Assembly: GCA_943735955.1 (NCBI GenBank)
Contig: OX030966.1
Location: 5,057,393-5,121,392, forward strand
Direction: 5' to 3'
Origin: Piscicola geometra
Lineage: Eukaryota; Annelida; Clitellata; Hirudinida; Piscicolidae
DNA: 64,000 bases
In this document: positions 63,149 through 64,000 of the stretch, one piece after another
Numbering within the stretch: the first letter of the stretch is position 1
How the letters are laid out: every line of letters begins with the position of its first letter
Position numbers and translations under genes: made by a program
The notes under the pieces: generated by a model
The model's input: the letters and a program-made list of their open reading frames with translations, nothing else
Database searches by the model: none
What the model was told of the DNA's origin: nothing

Positions 63149-64000
63149 ATAATTCTTATCATCATAATTCTTATCATCATAATTCTTATCATCATAATTC
63201 TTATCATCATAATTCTTATCATCATAATTCTTATCATCATAATTCTTATCATCATAATTCTTATCATCATAATTCTTATCATCATAATTCTTATCATCAT
63301 AATTCTTATAATCATAATTCTTATCATCATAATTCTTATCATCATAATTCTTATCATCATAATTCTTATCATCATAATTCTTATCATCATAATTCTTATC
63401 ATCATAATTCTTATCATCATAATTCTTATCATCATAATTCTTATCATCATAATTCTTATCATCATAATTCTTATCATCATAATTCTTATCATCATAATTC
63501 TTATCATCATAATTCTTATCATCATAATTCTTATCATCATAATTCTTATCATCATAATTCTTATCATCATAATTCTTATCATCATAATTCTTATCATCAT
63601 AATTCTTATCATCATAATTCTTATCATCATAATTCTTATCATCATAATTCTTATCATCATAATTCTTATCATCATAATTCTTATCATCATAATTCTTATC
63701 ATCATAATTCTTATCATCATAATTCTTATCATCATAATTCTTATCATCATAATTCTTATCATCATAATTCTTATCATCATAATTCTTATCATCATAATTC
63801 TTATCATCATAATTCTTATCACCATAATTCTTATCATCATAGTTCTTATCATCATAATTCTTATCATCATAGTTCTTATCATCATAATTCTTATCATCAT
63901 AATTCTTATCATCATAATTCTTATCATCATAATTCTTATCATCATAATTCTTATCATCATAATTCTTATCATCATAGTTCTTATCATCATAATTCTTATC
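63149..64000. repeat. 15-bp (TTCTTATCATCATAA)n minisatellite reaching the window edge
   Basis: About 57 units with only a handful of single-base variants; the array is cut by the end of the window. The Met-Ile-Arg-Ile-Met ORF across it is an artefact. Confidence 0.97.

Noticed and set aside
62818..63990. 390-codon Met-Ile-Arg repeat ORF
   Set aside because: Translation of 15- and 18-bp minisatellites, with no non-repeat conserved part.

Overview
The window is nuclear DNA of a bilaterian invertebrate animal. The evidence is conserved metazoan genes split by GT-AG introns (UFSP2, SOCS6/7, AK3, UVRAG, PSMA7, LSM3, BicD), AT-rich non-coding DNA with GC-richer exons, and an extraordinary load of simple-sequence DNA. 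Gene content does not fix the phylum; a lophotrochozoan such as an annelid or mollusc is my guess and is not proven.

Layout. From 1 to 976 there is a tRNA-like sequence and an orphan copy of a UFSP2 exon. From 977 to 7872 (minus) lies a 17-exon UFSP2 gene whose introns are filled with microsatellites. It stands head to head with a seven-exon SOCS6/7-type gene (8632-12189, plus). After about 2.5 kb of AT-rich DNA come AK3 (14738-16643, minus) and UVRAG (17224-23777, minus, 15 exons). UVRAG is divergent from PSMA7 (24629-27054, plus, 7 exons). Next are an Asn/Gln-rich gene with AKAP2/MISP-like motifs (28195-30246, plus), LSM3 (30655-31498, minus) and, 370 bp away and divergent from it, bicaudal-D (31869-34287, plus). 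From 34.3 to 58 kb I recognise no complete gene. This part holds a 20-bp minisatellite, a hAT-type transposon with 8-bp target duplication, very long CA, GTAT, ATCC, ATTGT and ACT arrays, and one or two isolated candidate exons. At 58303-60511 (plus) lie three exons of a secreted or membrane protein with a SUEL (galactose/rhamnose-binding) lectin domain followed by a CUB-like domain. The window ends with a LINE remnant and a stack of related minisatellites that runs off the edge.

The genes do not form an operon or a pathway. They are mostly housekeeping: UFM1 deconjugation, mitochondrial nucleotide balance, autophagy/endosome lipid kinase, proteasome core, U6 snRNP and dynein cargo adaptor. 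The unifying theme is invasion of introns, splice sites and even coding loops by short tandem repeats. Exon borders were placed by hand from splice signals, reading phase and family similarity; where I give full exon lists the phases close without a gap.
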